Shown: positions 8,897 through 18,172, numbered from the stretch's first letter. The stretch is 64,000 nt of DNA from Cytobacillus solani (GCF_001420595.1 NZ_LJIX01000006.1:2153650-2217649); one strand, 5' to 3'. Numbers and translations are program-made. The notes: generated from the sequence alone by a model not told the origin.

Positions 8897-8922
8897 AAGG
8901 CGCTAATAATGCGCTTTTTTTA
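8897..8922 (+). terminator. rho-independent terminator
   Basis: AAGGCGC pairs with GCGCTTT across the loop TAATAAT (one G-U pair) and ends in a T run. Confidence 0.75.
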
Positions 8923-9028
8923 TTTTCCTCAAAAGGAACCATCATAATGGTAAACTTTTTAATACTAAACTTTCGGACAAAAAATTCAAGCTATAAAGGG
9001 ATGTAACCCTTCAGACTTTTTGGAAGGG

Positions 9029-10033
9029 TCACTTATTATATGCTTTGTACCAATCGACGAATTGAGATAAACCTTGATCAATGGATGTTTTAGGATAAAA
9101 TCCCACATCGGTCTGCAAATCGGATATATCAGCATAAGTTTCCTTTACGTCCCCTGGTTGCATAGGAGCAAATTCTATTTTTGCTTTTTTGCCAATTAAG
9201 TTTTCTAATGAATGGATGAAATCCATTAATTTAATAGGTTGATTGCTGCCGATATTATATATTTTATATGGGGCATAGCTTGAACTTGGAATCGGATTTT
9301 GCCTATCCCAATTTTCGTTATATTTTGGAGGGTGATTAAGCAAACGGATTATGCCTTCGACTATATCATCTATAAAAGTAAAATCTCTTCGCATTTCTCC
9401 ATTATTAAATACCTTTATTGTTTTCTCTTCTATAATATTTTTCGTAAATGAAAAATAAGCCATATCAGGTCTACCCCAAGGACCATAGACCGTAAAGAAC
9501 CGAAGACCTGTAGCAGGTATATTGAATAGATGGCTATAAGTATGAGCCATTAATTCATTAGCTTTTTTTGTTGCAGCATATAAACTTACTGGATGATCAA
9601 CTGAGTCATTGGAAGAGAATGGAATACTCCTGTTTGCTCCGTAAACGGAACTGGATGAAGCATAAATGAAGTGTTCTACACCATATTGTCTGCATGCTTC
9701 CAAAATATTCATAAATCCGACCAGATTTGAGTCAATATAGGAATGCGGGTTCTCTAGGCTGTAACGTACTCCCGCTTGAGCTGCCAAATTTACAACTATT
9801 TTAAAAGTTTTAGTTTTGAAAATTTCATTTACCTTATCTCTATTTGTCAAATCTATCTTATAAAATTTGAAGTTTTTGTTTTTTTCTAGTAGTTTCAGAC
9901 GGTCTTGCTTTAAACGAACATCATAATATTCATTAAGATTATCTGCACCAATAACATGATAACCAAGGGTTAACAAACGCTTTGATAAGTGGAACCCAAT
10001 GAACCCTGCTGCTCCCGTTACTAAAATATTCAT
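9029..10033 (-). CDS. UDP-glucuronate 4-epimerase (NAD-dependent SDR)
   Basis: A 334-residue extended short-chain dehydrogenase. Seen: the Rossmann motif GAAGFIG at residues 7-13, catalytic Ser-Tyr-Lys (ASSSSVYG ... SLYAATKKANE), and the UDP-sugar segment RFFTVYGPWGRPDMAYFSFTKNI. The combination NLAAQAGVRYSLENPHSYIDSNL is typical of UDP-glucuronate 4-epimerases (GAE/LspL/WbnF type) and not of UDP-glucose epimerases. It should interconvert UDP-glucuronate and UDP-galacturonate. UDP-glucose dehydrogenase and GalU are encoded 6-8 kb downstream on the other strand, completing the route from glucose-1-phosphate. Substrate is a family inference. Confidence 0.88.
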   Translation of the reverse strand: MNILVTGAAGFIGFHLSKRLLTLGYHVIGADNLNEYYDVRLKQDRLKLLEKNKNFKFYKIDLTNRDKVNEIFKTKTFKIVVNLAAQAGVRYSLENPHSYIDSNLVGFMNILEACRQYGVEHFIYASSSSVYGANRSIPFSSNDSVDHPVSLYAATKKANELMAHTYSHLFNIPATGLRFFTVYGPWGRPDMAYFSFTKNIIEEKTIKVFNNGEMRRDFTFIDDIVEGIIRLLNHPPKYNENWDRQNPIPSSSYAPYKIYNIGSNQPIKLMDFIHSLENLIGKKAKIEFAPMQPGDVKETYADISDLQTDVGFYPKTSIDQGLSQFVDWYKAYNK

Positions 10034-10223
10034 TGTGTTTCTTCCAATTCTTCTTCTCTTTTTCCATTCACTAGATTCAGAACTTGTATTTTTCCAAAGC
10101 GTCTATTACAGTATTGAATCTTCATTTTTTTTGCTCCTTTAAAAGGGAATGTAGGTTTAAGCTTACATATTATATATTCAATAGGTCACAAGTTGTTTAT
10201 GCTTAAGCCTACTATTTATCAGG
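10034..10223. other. divergent intergenic region
   Basis: Spacer between the minus-strand epimerase and the plus-strand glycosyltransferase. It should contain both promoters; I see no strong operator or RNA structure. Confidence 0.4.
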
Positions 10224-10322
10224 ATGGGCAGATATAAATGTGAACCTAATACTTTCTGCTATGGCTGCGGTTGTGAATCCAGCTGTCAGCGCAGAAACAA
10301 ACGAATTAAAAATTCCTTTTAG
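10224..10322 (+). CDS. possible 32-residue Cys-rich peptide
   Basis: ATG 10224 opens a 32-codon frame with five cysteines in the first half (KCEPNTFCYGCGCESSC) and a basic tail (QRRNKRIKNSF). Ribosome site support is weak: only AGG abuts the start. The Cys/Gly clustering resembles small spore-coat peptides, and the next genes are coat-associated. A longer frame covering the same bases in another register looks non-protein-like. Real coding status is uncertain. Confidence 0.3.
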   Translation: MGRYKCEPNTFCYGCGCESSCQRRNKRIKNSF

Positions 10323-10406
10323 CCCAAGCTACCTAGTTAAATCGTGCATAATTTATTTGGAAAGGACCAGAAATTTTCTGATTTTGAACGAAAGGAGAAG
10401 ATTTTT

Positions 10407-11468
10407 TTGCCTACTGCTATGCATTTAAATTTAAGAGTTGATCCAACTCAATATATTCCACAGATTCGGCAAGTTCCTGGCTATGAATACATTCATTTAA
10501 TCCGCCTGCCTGAGTATATCGTAGATAATTCTCTTCTGAATGAGAAGGTTCATTATTTAAATGAAATTTCCTCCCCAAAAGAATATGTAAATAAGAATAA
10601 TATCTCTCTTTTACATGCTCACCATGGCCAATTTGGTATATTGCTGCTTCCTTTTAAAGAAAGGACAAATCTCCCATTAGTAACAAGCATTAGGGGAAGA
10701 GATGCAACCCTGGCAAACCAGCCTGCAAATTATTTAGAGAATATGAAATTGCTTTTTGATCAGGGCGAACGTTTTTTTCCAGTTTGTGATTATCTTGCAG
10801 ATAAAATTAGTTTATGGGGTTGTCCTGCTGAAAAAATAAGAATTTTATACGGTGGTGTTGACCTTAATCAATTTAAATACCGGTCTCCAAAGCAAGATGA
10901 CTCACAAAATATTTTATCCATAGGAAGGTTTGTCGAAAAAAAGGGTCACCATATCTTGATGCAAGCTTTCCAAAAAATAAAGGATAAATTTCCAAATGCA
11001 ACTCTCACCATTATCGGAAGAGGCGAACTTGAAGGTTACCTCAAAACATTATCTAATCAGCTAAATTTAGGGGAGTCTTTTCGGCTATTAAATTATCTCC
11101 ATAAAGACAAAATACATGACCATATGGCTAGTGCTGATCTTTTTTGTGCTGCAAGTCTTGAAGCTTCAAATGGTGATGTGGAAGGTATCCCAAATACAAT
11201 AAAAGAAGCTATGGCAACAGGAGTACCTGTTATCTCAACTTTTCATGCTGGAATCCCTGAATTGGTCACACATAACGAAGATGGAATATTGGTCAAGGAA
11301 AACAATGTGAATGAGCTGGCAGAGGCAATTGAATTCATGCTGAAAAACAGACAACTGTGGAAAGAATACACAATCAGAGCCCGAAATAAAATTGAACAGA
11401 AATTTGACCAAAATAAACAGCTGTTGCAGCAGGCGAAATATTATGACGAATTGTTATATGGGAATTAA
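10407..11468 (+). CDS. GT4-family glycosyltransferase (WcaL/AmsK-like)
   Basis: A 353-residue GT-B glycosyltransferase. The donor-binding half is clear: NILSIGRFVEKKGHHILMQA, then ADLFCAASLEAS followed by VEGIPNTIKEAMATGVPVIS and HAGIPELV with the E-x7-E signature. The acceptor half has LLHAHHGQFG. Start at TTG 10407, since AAAGGAGAAG (10391-10400) lies just upstream; the longer frame from 10344 lacks a site. The protein is shorter than colanic-acid type relatives (about 400), mainly at the N-terminus. It likely adds a sugar to a surface or coat polysaccharide; donor and acceptor cannot be read from sequence. Confidence 0.85.
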   Translation: MPTAMHLNLRVDPTQYIPQIRQVPGYEYIHLIRLPEYIVDNSLLNEKVHYLNEISSPKEYVNKNNISLLHAHHGQFGILLLPFKERTNLPLVTSIRGRDATLANQPANYLENMKLLFDQGERFFPVCDYLADKISLWGCPAEKIRILYGGVDLNQFKYRSPKQDDSQNILSIGRFVEKKGHHILMQAFQKIKDKFPNATLTIIGRGELEGYLKTLSNQLNLGESFRLLNYLHKDKIHDHMASADLFCAASLEASNGDVEGIPNTIKEAMATGVPVISTFHAGIPELVTHNEDGILVKENNVNELAEAIEFMLKNRQLWKEYTIRARNKIEQKFDQNKQLLQQAKYYDELLYGN

Positions 11469-11923
11469 ACTTTGAGAATGCAAAACGGAAGCTATGTTTT
11501 TCAAAAAAAATAATTTTGAAGAGTAAATGTCCATTTGTAATTGTAAGCGAGGAAATTTGGAATTTAAAAAATATATGTGTATGATTTCTATCAAAATACT
11601 AGCCATTTTTAGAAACACACTAGTAATAGCTTGTAATAAAGAGGCTTTAGTAAATGGGTAAATCCCTCATTTTTTCTTCTTTTTATGTTCCCATGTATTC
11701 CCATATTAATATTAAATTTTCCAATCAACTGTCCATTATATATAGAGCCATAGCGAAAAGGTAATAGAGTTCTCTTAGAAAAAACAGCACTGCAGCAAAT
11801 TGGGTCGGTGTTAAATGACAAAAGCCAATTGTTCATGTAACAAAATGGGTATTATAGCTTTCATATGCTGTTATCACTGCAATTAACATCTTTTAAAATA
11901 CACATCTAATTAATTTGTCCTAT
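11469..11923. other. intergenic region, no supported gene
   Basis: About 455 AT-rich bases. A 75-codon minus-strand frame at 11609-11836 has no ribosome site and an implausible composition, so I leave it out. The right end leads into the SigK-like promoter. Confidence 0.45.
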
Positions 11924-11950
11924 ACAAATATAGTTTATAAACATAATTTA
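11924..11950 (+). promoter_or_regulatory. SigK-like promoter of the CotS-type gene
   Basis: AC (11924-11925), exactly 16 bases, then CATAATTTA (11942-11950). This matches the SigK consensus AC-N16-CATANNNTA, 35 bases before the start codon. In B. subtilis cotSA/cotS are late mother-cell genes, which fits. Confidence 0.6.
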
Positions 11951-11984
11951 TAAAAGATTCATGAAACTTCAAAGGAGGAGAAAT

Positions 11985-13079
11985 ATGGAAAACTTACAAA
12001 TCGTCCCATGGGAAGTTGATGAACTTATGCACGAGTTTTTTATTCCAGACTATATTACTGAACTAGCAAATTACGTTCTTCAGTCGTATGCCTTTTCTGT
12101 TCACAGCATTGAGGTGGTTACTACTAAGCCGGATAAAGGAGGAGCTATTTGGAAACTAGAAACGAGTTCGGGGCCAAAAAGTTTAAAATTACTACATCGA
12201 AGACCTACCAGAAGCATGTTTAGCTTAGGAGCTCAGGAATATTTAGTTGATGTGCAAAAGGCAAGGGTACCGCCGATTATAAAAACAAAGGATGATGCTC
12301 CGTATGTTGAGGCAGGGGGAAAGCTATGGTTCGTTGCTGAGTGGATTTTACCATTGGAGCCTGTTACAAAAGATTTGGAAGGAGCCAAACAGCTTTGTAG
12401 CGCTCTTGGAGAATTCCACCGATTAAGCAAGGGGTATGTTCCTCCTCAAGGAGCTGAAGTTGCATCTAGACTATATAAATGGCCAAAAAGCTATGAAAAA
12501 GTAATGAACAAAATGGACTGGTTTCGAAATATTGGCAAAGCATATGAAGAAATGCCAGCAAGTCCTTATTTACTGAATGTTATAGATTTATTCGAAAATC
12601 AGGCAAAAAATAGTTTCGAAAGGTTGAATCAATCAAGCTACTGGGAGCTTGCACAGCAAGGAAATGAATACTGGGGATTAGTCCATCAGGATTACGGCTG
12701 GTCAAATGGTCAAATGGGTCCTAATGGCATGTGGATTATTGATTTGGACGGTGTTGCATATGATCTACCGATTCGTGATTTAACAAAATTAATTACTGGT
12801 ACTATGGCGGACTTATATAATTGGGATGCAACTTGGATAAGAGAGATGATCAAGGCTTACAATGAGGAAAATCCAATTTCATCGAAACTATACGATATCC
12901 TGATGATTGATTTATCCCTTCCGAATGAATTTTACAAGAATATTAAAGAGGTAGTATATGAACCTGAATTATTTCTCGATGATACTGCAACAGCCTTAAT
13001 CCAAACCATAGTAGATACCGACCAATCAAAGTGGCCAGTATTAGAAGAAATTAAAGACGATTGGAAGGGAGTAAATTAA
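11985..13079 (+). CDS. CotS-family spore coat protein (kinase-like fold)
   Basis: A 364-residue protein of the CotS/YutH family, which has an aminoglycoside-phosphotransferase-like fold. The catalytic-loop equivalent VHQDYGWSN (H-x-D-x4-N, about residue 228) and the metal-binding IDLDGVAYD are intact, so it may retain kinase activity. The N-lobe lysine region is KSLKLLHRR. AAAGGAGGAG precedes ATG 11985. It is followed 2 bases later by the CotSA-like glycosyltransferase, the same pairing as cotSA-cotS in B. subtilis, and is preceded by a SigK-like promoter. A role in the late spore coat, perhaps phosphorylating a glycan or coat protein, is inferred. Confidence 0.88.
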   Translation: MENLQIVPWEVDELMHEFFIPDYITELANYVLQSYAFSVHSIEVVTTKPDKGGAIWKLETSSGPKSLKLLHRRPTRSMFSLGAQEYLVDVQKARVPPIIKTKDDAPYVEAGGKLWFVAEWILPLEPVTKDLEGAKQLCSALGEFHRLSKGYVPPQGAEVASRLYKWPKSYEKVMNKMDWFRNIGKAYEEMPASPYLLNVIDLFENQAKNSFERLNQSSYWELAQQGNEYWGLVHQDYGWSNGQMGPNGMWIIDLDGVAYDLPIRDLTKLITGTMADLYNWDATWIREMIKAYNEENPISSKLYDILMIDLSLPNEFYKNIKEVVYEPELFLDDTATALIQTIVDTDQSKWPVLEEIKDDWKGVN

Positions 13080-13081
13080 GC

Positions 13082-15244
13082 ATGAAAGTGTTAATGATTT
13101 GTACCGAAAAGCTTCCGGTTCCGCCAATAATGGGAGGTGCAATCCAAACCTATATATCCGGCATCCTGCCTTATTTAAGTAAAGTCCACGATATTAGTGT
13201 TTTAGGAGTAAATGATGCATCACTTCCGAATCAAGAAACAGTAGATGGCATCCATTATGTTCGTGTACCGGGAAAAATATTTGAAGTATACAGAAAAGAG
13301 GTCATTCGCTATCTTGAATCTAATCATTTTGATCTCATCCATATATTTAACCGTCCTCTATTAGTCATGCCTGTTAGACAAGCGTCACCTAATTCAATAA
13401 TAACCCTAAGCATGCATAATGATATGTTCAATCCGGAAAAAATCAATCCCGAAGAAGCGAAATCAGCTTTAAATGAAGTCTCTAAAATTGTAACAGTCAG
13501 TGAATATATCGGTGATGTCATTCGAACGTTATATCCTGAGGCTTCACCCAAAATCAGTACAATTTATTCTGGCGTAGATAGCAGCCGATTTTTACCTGGT
13601 AATCATCCAAAGATGCAAAAAACACGTAATGATATTCGCAAAGCGCATGGCCTAGAAAACAAGTCGGTCATTCTTTTTGCTGGGAGACTTTCAAATAATA
13701 AAGGAGTAGATAGGCTAATTAGGGCAATTCCAAATCTTTCAAGAAAATTTAATGATTTAGCCTTAGTTATAGTTGGCAGTAAATGGTTCAGTCAAGATGA
13801 TATTTCTGACTATATTGCCTATGTAAAATCATTAGCAAAGAAACTGCCGATACCCGTTGTAACAACAGGTTTTGTTGCACCAGATGAAATTCAAAACTGG
13901 TTTGCTGCAGCTGATATATTTGTGTGTACATCAATATGGCAAGAACCATTGGCACGGGTGCATTACGAGGCGATGGCGGCTGGTCTGCCTATCGTAACAA
14001 CTGCAAGAGGAGGAAATCCGGAAGTAATACTTTCTGGAGAGAACGGCCTTGTAGTGGAAAATCCAGAGGATCCTGGGTGCTTTGAAGAAAAAATTGCAGA
14101 AATATTGTCAAATAAGTCACTGATGAGGAGAATGGGGGAAAGAGGGAGAGAGCTTGCGGTTTCTATTTATAAGTATGATAGAGTAGCTTCGGAGGTTCTT
14201 GAAATTTGGGAGCAATCTATGCAAATGCCAGCCGTTCATGTACTTCAGGAAGAAGCAGTTAAGACTGCTGAAGTACCTGCTATGTTTGAAATGCAGAACA
14301 AATTTGAAAATCAAGGAGAACAAGAAATTGACAATGATAAAATAGTTAGCTTCTTGGATAGTAAGCCTGAAATTGTGATGCCTAGTGAATTCGCTGATAA
14401 ACAACCTGCCGTCCCTCACGGTAAACTGAACGATCAACCCCATAGTATTTATGATGAAAAAAATGCAGAAATATTGTTATACAAGTTATTAATGAGAAGA
14501 TTGGGAAAGGAGGAAAAAGACCTTGCTACCGAGGTTCCAGAAATCAGGAAACAATTAATACAATTATTATCTAACAATGTACCACAGGAAGATACAGTTA
14601 AGACCGCTGAAGTTCCTATTATGAATGAAGTGCAGAATACATTTGAAAATCAAGAAGATCAAAAAATTGACAAGGGTAATTTAGATAGCTGGCAAGATAG
14701 TAAGTCTGAAAGTAAGAAGCCTATTGAGTCCACTGGTAAACAATCTGACGCCCCTCAAACTAAACTGAACAATAAACTCCATAGTATATTTGGCGGGAAA
14801 ATTATGGATATATTGACAAACGAGCCATTAATGAAGAGAGTGGGGGAAAAAGGAAGAGTAATCGCATCCGAGGTTCTTGAAATTTGGGAGGAATTTTTAC
14901 AAACGATATCTAATTATGTAGTTCAGGAAAATACCGATAAAACTTCTGAAGCGCCTAATATGAACAACACACAAAACAATGTTGAGAATCAAAAAGAACA
15001 AGAAATTGAGATACCGAGTGAATATTCTAATAAACAATCAAAAGTCCCTCAAACAAATCTGCATAATAAACTCCACACAAAATCTCATATTACTTCCCAA
15101 AAACAGGGATTCTCTAAAAAAGACCGTTATCAAGGGGATAACTCATACTCAGTAATGAAAGGCCGCTACCGAGATGAAGAAAGTTATTCAGTTATGAGAG
15201 GCCGCTACATTGATGCTGACAAACACCATGGGAAAGATAAATGA
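13082..15244 (+). CDS. CotSA-like spore coat glycosyltransferase with a long repeated C-terminal extension
   Basis: A 720-residue protein. Residues about 1-375 are a GT4 glycosyltransferase close to CotSA (MKVLMICTEKLPVPPIMGGA ... EPLARVHYEAMAAGLPIVTT). The B. subtilis protein ends near there (377 residues). Here the last helix of the GT fold plus a linker recurs: AEILxxxxLMxRxGxxG near residues 338, 461 and 574, each followed by EVLEIWE- or KTAEVP/FENQ-type text, giving units of 113-123 residues. The tail carries two 13-residue repeats of SYSVMxGRYxD (about 687 and 700). The linkers are Gln/Glu/Lys/Asn-rich and probably disordered. GGAAGGGAG precedes ATG 13082. Expected role: glycan assembly on the spore coat. 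The extension is unexplained. Confidence 0.85.
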   Translation: MKVLMICTEKLPVPPIMGGAIQTYISGILPYLSKVHDISVLGVNDASLPNQETVDGIHYVRVPGKIFEVYRKEVIRYLESNHFDLIHIFNRPLLVMPVRQASPNSIITLSMHNDMFNPEKINPEEAKSALNEVSKIVTVSEYIGDVIRTLYPEASPKISTIYSGVDSSRFLPGNHPKMQKTRNDIRKAHGLENKSVILFAGRLSNNKGVDRLIRAIPNLSRKFNDLALVIVGSKWFSQDDISDYIAYVKSLAKKLPIPVVTTGFVAPDEIQNWFAAADIFVCTSIWQEPLARVHYEAMAAGLPIVTTARGGNPEVILSGENGLVVENPEDPGCFEEKIAEILSNKSLMRRMGERGRELAVSIYKYDRVASEVLEIWEQSMQMPAVHVLQEEAVKTAEVPAMFEMQNKFENQGEQEIDNDKIVSFLDSKPEIVMPSEFADKQPAVPHGKLNDQPHSIYDEKNAEILLYKLLMRRLGKEEKDLATEVPEIRKQLIQLLSNNVPQEDTVKTAEVPIMNEVQNTFENQEDQKIDKGNLDSWQDSKSESKKPIESTGKQSDAPQTKLNNKLHSIFGGKIMDILTNEPLMKRVGEKGRVIASEVLEIWEEFLQTISNYVVQENTDKTSEAPNMNNTQNNVENQKEQEIEIPSEYSNKQSKVPQTNLHNKLHTKSHITSQKQGFSKKDRYQGDNSYSVMKGRYRDEESYSVMRGRYIDADKHHGKDK

Positions 15245-15650
15245 TTGGATCATGTCAGACGAAGAAAATGCCATGCTGCTCAAGCATCGTGCGATTCAGA
15301 AAATGATAATTGCCGTGAAAATAGCTACGCCTTTCAGAAGGATATCATCAGAGATTACTAATTAAACAGAGGGACAAGGGCAATTTGGCTGTTTAAGCAT
15401 CCATTAGGTTAAATAAAACTCCATGCCCATTAGGGTAAAGGAGTTTTTTATTGCAGTCTATCGGTAAGTAAGTCACCGTTGTCAGAAGAGTACCCTATTT
15501 AGGACTAGGAAATATAGCATGTTATTTAACACAACACGTTTTACGGTATTTAAATAAAACTGTTATTTATGCACAGTTGTTAGGCTTTTAACGTAGCGGT
15601 AATTATCTCCTTGCATATAAAAGATTAAGGAAAAAATAGGGAGGCAGTTT
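15245..15650. other. intergenic region with a terminator
   Basis: Contains the terminator at 15416-15450. The first 120 bases remain open in the cotSA-like frame after its TGA (a 39-codon Cys-containing stretch), which I regard as probably non-coding. The promoter of galU should lie near the right end. Confidence 0.4.
15416..15450 (+). terminator. terminator after the CotSA-like gene
   Basis: AAACTCC (15416-15422) pairs with GGAGTTT, with an inner CCC/GGG pairing, and ends in TTTTTTA. Confidence 0.75.
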
Positions 15651-16556
15651 ATGAAAATTCGAAAAGCCATTATTCCCGCCGCAGGCCTAGGCACTCGCTT
15701 TTTGCCTGCTACAAAAGCTCAGCCAAAGGAAATGCTGCCGATTATTGATAAACCGACGATACAATATGTTGTGGAGGAAGCGGTAGCTTCAGGCATAAAG
15801 GAGATTGCTATCATAATAGGGCGAGGGGAAAAATCAATTGAGGATCACTTTGATAAATCATATGAAATTGAACAAGTACTATTAAAGAAAAAGCAATTCG
15901 AATTATTGGAAGAAATCCAGAAAATATCCAACATGGCAACTATCTATTATATCCGTCAAAAGGAGCCAAAGGGTCTAGGGGATGCGCTTCTATGCGCGAA
16001 AAGCTTGATTGGCAATGAACCCTTTGCGGTCCTGTTAGGGGACGACATTGTGATGTCTGAAATACCTTGTCTGAAACAAATTATCAATGTTTACGAATAC
16101 TACAATTCCTCAGTGGTATCTGTTCAAGATGTCCCGGCGAAGGAAGTAAGTAAATATGGGATTATCAAGCCAAAAGGCAATCAAATTGAGCCGAATCTAT
16201 TCTGCATTGACTCATTAGTAGAGAAGCCAAGTATAGAACAGGCTCCTTCAAGATATGCCATTATGGGCCGCTACGTGTTAAGGCCCGAGATATTTGACAT
16301 TCTCGAAAGCCTTCCTGCTGGACATGGAAATGAGCTGCAGCTGACGGATGCTATACATGAATTAAACAAACAGCAGGCCGTATACGCTTATAATTTTGAA
16401 GGAACCCGCTATGATATTGGAGGGAAAATAGGGTTTATTAAGGCAACGGTAGATTTTGCTTTACAAAGAGGCGATACTAGGGAACTAGTTCTTGAGTATT
16501 TAAAGGAAATAAATAACAAAGAAAATCATCTATATGTAGAAAGAGAGCTTGAATAA
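15651..16556 (+). CDS. galU: UTP-glucose-1-phosphate uridylyltransferase
   Basis: A 301-residue nucleotidyltransferase making UDP-glucose from glucose-1-phosphate and UTP. Seen: the nucleotide-binding PAAGLGTRFLPATKAQPKEM, the KGLGDALLCAK segment, the metal Asp in LLGDDIVM, and VEKP. Length is typical of GalU/GtaB. GGGAGG precedes ATG 15651. It ends one base before the UDP-glucose dehydrogenase start. It is probably a dedicated paralogue for this cluster, supplying UDP-glucose for oxidation; which housekeeping copy exists elsewhere is unknown. Confidence 0.95.
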   Translation: MKIRKAIIPAAGLGTRFLPATKAQPKEMLPIIDKPTIQYVVEEAVASGIKEIAIIIGRGEKSIEDHFDKSYEIEQVLLKKKQFELLEEIQKISNMATIYYIRQKEPKGLGDALLCAKSLIGNEPFAVLLGDDIVMSEIPCLKQIINVYEYYNSSVVSVQDVPAKEVSKYGIIKPKGNQIEPNLFCIDSLVEKPSIEQAPSRYAIMGRYVLRPEIFDILESLPAGHGNELQLTDAIHELNKQQAVYAYNFEGTRYDIGGKIGFIKATVDFALQRGDTRELVLEYLKEINNKENHLYVERELE

Positions 16557-16557
16557 G

Positions 16558-17877
16558 ATGAATGTAGCCATTTTAGGTACAGGTTATGTTGGGCTGTCTA
16601 CAGGTGTGTGTTTGTCGGAAATTGGTCACAGAGTTGTATGTATTGATCTAGATGAACAAAAAATTAATAATCTCATTCAAGGGATCTCCCCCATCTATGA
16701 ACCTGGCCTTGAAAATTTACTTATTAAAAATATTGAAGTTGGGAGAATGGAATTTACAACATCACATCGGGATGGTTTAAAAGGTGCCGAAATCATTATT
16801 ATTGCTGTAGGAACACCGCAAAAAAATGATGGGGCTGCCGATTTATCGTATCTTGAGCAAGCGGTGAAGGATATTTCAATTCATTTAGAACAGAGTGCTA
16901 TTGTTGTATTAAAGAGTACAGTGCCAGTTGGTACCAATGAATATATTAAAAGCATTTTAGATGACCGCTGCAGCAAACAAGCAGCTATTGAGATCATTTC
17001 AAATCCAGAATTTCTCAGGCAAGGTTCTGCCATAATGGATACAATGAAAGCTGACCGAATTATTATAGGCTATGCAAATAGAGAGGCTGCAAATAAAGTA
17101 TTAGAGATGTATCGTCCATTGAATGTTCCATTTCTATTAACAAGCATTAGAAGTGCGGAAATGATTAAATATGCTTCCAATTCATTTTTAGCAACAAAGA
17201 TTAGCTTTATTAATGAAGTTGCAAATTTATGTGAAGCAGTGGGAGCAGATATTAAAGAGGTTGCTGAAGGGATGGGAAAAGATAAAAGGATTGGAGAGGC
17301 TTTCCTTCGTCCAGGAATTGGATACGGTGGATCTTGTTTTCCAAAGGATGTTAAAGCTTTGCTTCATACTGCCGATTTACATGGAGTTCACTTCTCATTG
17401 CTAAAAGAGACCATTGCTATTAATGATCTTCAGCAGGAAACCCTTGTCAGGAAAGCGATGAATCGTTTTGGAGACTTAAAAGGAAAAAAAATTGCATTGC
17501 TTGGTCTTGCTTTTAAGCCGGAGACAGATGATATGCGGGAAGCACCCTCTATTAAAATTTCTCGCCTATTAACAAACCTAGGTGCAGAAGTGGTTGCCTA
17601 TGATCCCGTTGCAAAGGATAATGCCAGAAAGATATTAGGGGATACCATCACGTATTCCAGCTCAATCAATGAAGCTGTTTTAAATTCTGACGCTGTTTTT
17701 ATTATCACAGAATGGAAAGAGATTAAGTACTTGGACATGGCAAAACTGCTGAAGAATATGAGACATCCAATCATTTTTGATGGAAGAAATTGTTTAGATG
17801 AAGAAAGAGTAAGAGCATGTGAGGCTTTAGAATATTATCCTATAGGAAGACCAGCTATTTTGATAGGGAAAAAATAA
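16558..17877 (+). CDS. ugd: UDP-glucose 6-dehydrogenase
   Basis: A 439-residue enzyme oxidising UDP-glucose to UDP-glucuronate with two NAD+. Seen: the N-terminal Rossmann GTGYVGLSTG, the family STVPVGTN, the catalytic cysteine in GYGGSCFPKD, and the C-terminal GLAFKPETDDMREAPS. ATG 16558 is used; a TTG nine bases upstream lies within galU. galU-ugd form a two-gene operon ending at a strong 12-bp terminator. Together with the epimerase at 9-10 kb it can feed UDP-galacturonate to the glycosyltransferases between them. Confidence 0.95.
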   Translation: MNVAILGTGYVGLSTGVCLSEIGHRVVCIDLDEQKINNLIQGISPIYEPGLENLLIKNIEVGRMEFTTSHRDGLKGAEIIIIAVGTPQKNDGAADLSYLEQAVKDISIHLEQSAIVVLKSTVPVGTNEYIKSILDDRCSKQAAIEIISNPEFLRQGSAIMDTMKADRIIIGYANREAANKVLEMYRPLNVPFLLTSIRSAEMIKYASNSFLATKISFINEVANLCEAVGADIKEVAEGMGKDKRIGEAFLRPGIGYGGSCFPKDVKALLHTADLHGVHFSLLKETIAINDLQQETLVRKAMNRFGDLKGKKIALLGLAFKPETDDMREAPSIKISRLLTNLGAEVVAYDPVAKDNARKILGDTITYSSSINEAVLNSDAVFIITEWKEIKYLDMAKLLKNMRHPIIFDGRNCLDEERVRACEALEYYPIGRPAILIGKK

Positions 17878-17972
17878 ATGTATAAAAGCGGCTGGACCTT
17901 CTGTTTATATGCATACTATTTCCTGATGGTGGAAGCAGTTAATTATAAAATTGAAAGAAAAGAAGTTGAGTT

Positions 17973-18014
17973 AACACCTGCTGATTTTTAATCGAGTCAG
18001 CAGGTGTTCTTATG
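17973..18014 (+). terminator. terminator of galU-ugd
   Basis: AACACCTGCTGA (17973-17984) and TCAGCAGGTGTT (17997-18008) are perfect complements; a short T-rich tract follows. Confidence 0.85.
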
Positions 18015-18048
18015 TTTAAAATAAATTATTTAATTTTCTGAAAACTAA

Positions 18049-18077
18049 TTGACTTTTAACGGTTTACACTGTATCTT
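18049..18077 (+). promoter_or_regulatory. candidate SigA promoter of the paa operon
   Basis: TTGACT (18049-18054), 17 bases, then TATCTT (18072-18077). An alternative pair is ATGACA (18092) and TAATAA (18116), which would place the operator over the -10. I cannot decide between them. Confidence 0.45.
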
Positions 18078-18106
18078 TGTGTTAAATATATATGACATAT
18101 AAAAGG

Positions 18107-18129
18107 TATAACGTCTAATAAACGTTATA
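18107..18129. promoter_or_regulatory. palindromic operator upstream of paaA (candidate PaaX site)
   Basis: TATAACGT (18107-18114), 7 bases, ACGTTATA (18122-18129): a perfect 8-bp inverted repeat. The same sequence with the same N7 spacer recurs at 27360-27381 and, with two mismatches, at 30482-30504. It lies 43 bases before the paaA start. Confidence 0.75.
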
Positions 18130-18172
18130 TATAAATAAAATAATTTCAAAAAACTTTTAGGAGGTGAAGGCA

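Noticed and set aside
10240-10428. 62-codon plus-strand frame before the glycosyltransferase
   Set aside because: No ribosome site, overlaps the better-supported glycosyltransferase start, no family resemblance.
11609-11836. 75-codon minus-strand frame
   Set aside because: No ribosome site, promoter or recognisable protein pattern; AT-rich spacer.
15242-15364. In-frame 39-codon, Cys-containing extension of the CotSA-like gene beyond its TGA, with a 5-bp hairpin about 30 bases after it, as a possible further selenoprotein
   Set aside because: The hairpin (ATGCT/AGCAT) lacks the CGCRAGTTTYGCG core of the two convincing cases, the UGA is not next to a redox Cys, and the preceding KDK end looks like a natural terminus.
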